A stretch of 64,000 nt of DNA. It comes from Benzoatithermus sp963720725 (GTDB taxonomy: Bacteria > Pseudomonadota > Alphaproteobacteria > Geminicoccales > Geminicoccaceae). Below are positions 63,108-64,000 of this stretch, in pieces. The notes beneath the pieces are model-generated. The model was not told the origin of the DNA, made no database searches, and saw nothing but the letters and a program-made list of their open reading frames with translations. The stretch lies in contig CAVRGN010000006.1 of the NCBI GenBank assembly GCA_963720725.1, positions 1 through 64,000 of the forward strand, given 5' to 3'. The position numbers and the translations under genes were made by a program. The first letter of the stretch is position 1. Each line of letters starts with the position of its first letter.

Positions 63108-64000
63108 ATGATGGAAACCTACCAATCCGACCGCGCGTCGGATCGGATGCGGTCACGCGCGCCGGGCCCGGGCCCATTCGGCGCCGCGTGCAGACGGAGC
63201 CAGTGGCGGACTGCCACCGGCGTCGCCGCCCGGTTGGCAGCGCTGCTGCTGATCGGCGGCCCGGCCCTGGCCGTGGCACCCGTCGAGGCGGCCCAATCGC
63301 TCTGGTCCAATTCCGACGTACCGGCCACGCTGGCCGACAGCGACACGGCGGCGGTGGAATTGGGCGTCAAGTTCAGCAGTTCGGTCGCCGGCTCGGTCAC
63401 TGGCGTCAGATTCTACAAGGGGCCTAGCAATCGCGGCACCCACACGGGTAGCTTGTGGACCGCAAGTGGCACGAGACTTGCGCGAGGAACTTTCGTGAAC
63501 GAGACTGCCTCTGGATGGCAGACCCTGATGTTCGCGGCCCCGGTGGTGATCGCCGCGAACACGACCTACGTCGCCTCGTACTACGCGCCGCAGGGGCGCT
63601 ACGCCTTCACCAACGGCTACTTCGCGAGCGCGCGCACCAATGGCGTGCTGACCGCCCCGGCCAATGGCGGCGCTGGCAACGGGGTCTATCGCTACGGCAG
63701 GTCCGGCTTTCCCAGGCAGAGCTATCAGGCCTCGAATTACTGGATCGATGTCCTGGTCGAGGCCGGCTCGACGGCTCCACCTCCGCCACCGCCGCCAGCA
63801 CCAGCACCAGTCGCTACCGGCGGCCCTCCCGCGGGCTACACGCTGGCGTGGAGCGACGAGTTCAACAGTCTGAGCCTCGGCGGTCCCGCGAGCGGCAAGA
63901 ACTGGGCGCCGTACTTCACGGGATGGAACGTTCGTTACCTTGCGGGCAACAGCGATGACGCGGTGAAGGCCGGCGACTACGAGCAGTTGGTGAACGGCCG
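63108..64000 (+). CDS. Exported DUF4082-GH16 glycanase, cut by window end
   Basis: At least 297 residues are in the window and the frame stays open at its end. A start at 63108 or 63111 precedes a long basic n-region and a hydrophobic core (LAALLLIGGPALAVAPVEAA). Next is a DUF4082 module (SLWSNSDVPATLADSDTA, VRFYKGPSNRGTHTG and TYVASYYAPQGRYAF), a proline-rich hinge (PPPPPPPAPAPV), and the start of a GH16 domain (YTLAWSDEFNSLSL). GH16 enzymes cut beta-glucans or galactans. Divergent from the flippase. Confidence 0.85.
   Translation, partial: MMETYQSDRASDRMRSRAPGPGPFGAACRRSQWRTATGVAARLAALLLIGGPALAVAPVEAAQSLWSNSDVPATLADSDTAAVELGVKFSSSVAGSVTGVRFYKGPSNRGTHTGSLWTASGTRLARGTFVNETASGWQTLMFAAPVVIAANTTYVASYYAPQGRYAFTNGYFASARTNGVLTAPANGGAGNGVYRYGRSGFPRQSYQASNYWIDVLVEAGSTAPPPPPPPAPAPVATGGPPAGYTLAWSDEFNSLSLGGPASGKNWAPYFTGWNVRYLAGNSDDAVKAGDYEQLVNG

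Noticed and set aside
1..64000. CRISPR arrays, tRNA or rRNA genes, IS elements
   Set aside because: No regularly spaced direct repeats, no tRNA-like cloverleaf ends and no transposase motifs were seen while reading the gaps.

Overview
The window is chromosomal DNA of a high-GC alphaproteobacterium. The evidence is the order mutM, enoyl-CoA hydratase, rpsT, dnaA, dnaN, recF, gyrB on the minus strand next to ubiE-ubiB and coaBC-dut on the plus strand, together with a PhaR-type PHA regulator, an LdtR-like MarR regulator and a HemB with an aspartate-type metal loop. A Rhodospirillales/Geminicoccales-type lineage is my guess from overall feel; I cannot prove the genus. No tRNA, rRNA, CRISPR array or insertion sequence was seen.

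Layout. 0-1.8 kb: an AT-richer, frameshifted remnant of an OLD-like ATPase/TOPRIM nuclease. 1.8-2.6 kb: a BrnT toxin / BrnA antitoxin / XRE regulator operon. 2.7-13 kb (minus): rhomboid protease and the replication core gyrB, recF, dnaN, dnaA, then rpsT, an enoyl-CoA hydratase and mutM. 12.4-22.6 kb (plus): ubiE, ubiB, a Ku-LigD end-joining pair sitting between ubiB and coaBC, then coaBC-dut, an Rrf2 regulator with cysK, and an EamA transporter. 22.6-33.3 kb: a hydrolase, a propeller lipoprotein, hemB, a valine-degradation operon (acyl-CoA dehydrogenase, HIBYL-CoA hydrolase, mmsB), LdtR-like MarR, PhaR, rpsF-rpsR-rplI and a HAD phosphatase.

33.3-46.4 kb is accessory. After a decayed junction holding a LysR tail comes a run of about twelve minus-strand genes from 44.65 down to 33.84 kb: a winged-helix/hydrolase fusion, two haloperoxidase-type hydrolases, a cobalt-type nitrile hydratase/thiocyanate hydrolase-like enzyme split over three overlapping genes, DUF302, an SDR, a NiCoT Ni/Co importer, a short chlorite-dismutase-like haem protein and an EmrA-EmrB efflux pair. 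A divergent MocR-type regulator sits at the head. The reading I favour is an inducible nitrile/thiocyanate/halogen-oxidant detoxification island with its own cobalt supply.

46.5-58 kb: a periplasmic redox island (SCO, multicopper oxidase, propeller protein, small exported protein, GH114-like protein, di-haem peroxidase) preceded by a strong sigma-54 promoter match and by a histidine kinase / receiver / sigma-54 activator operon, suggesting a self-contained signalling and output module. 58.2-60.8 kb: an ECF sigma/anti-sigma pair divergent from a Gly-Ser-Asp repeat protein and a lipoprotein that shares the anti-sigma factor's outer domain. 61-64 kb: a polysaccharide flippase and the start of an exported DUF4082-GH16 glycanase cut by the window end.

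Three places show open frames that do not join: the OLD-like gene, the Tat leader of the multicopper oxidase, and the Gly/Ser repeat gene. They could be true mutations or sequencing errors.
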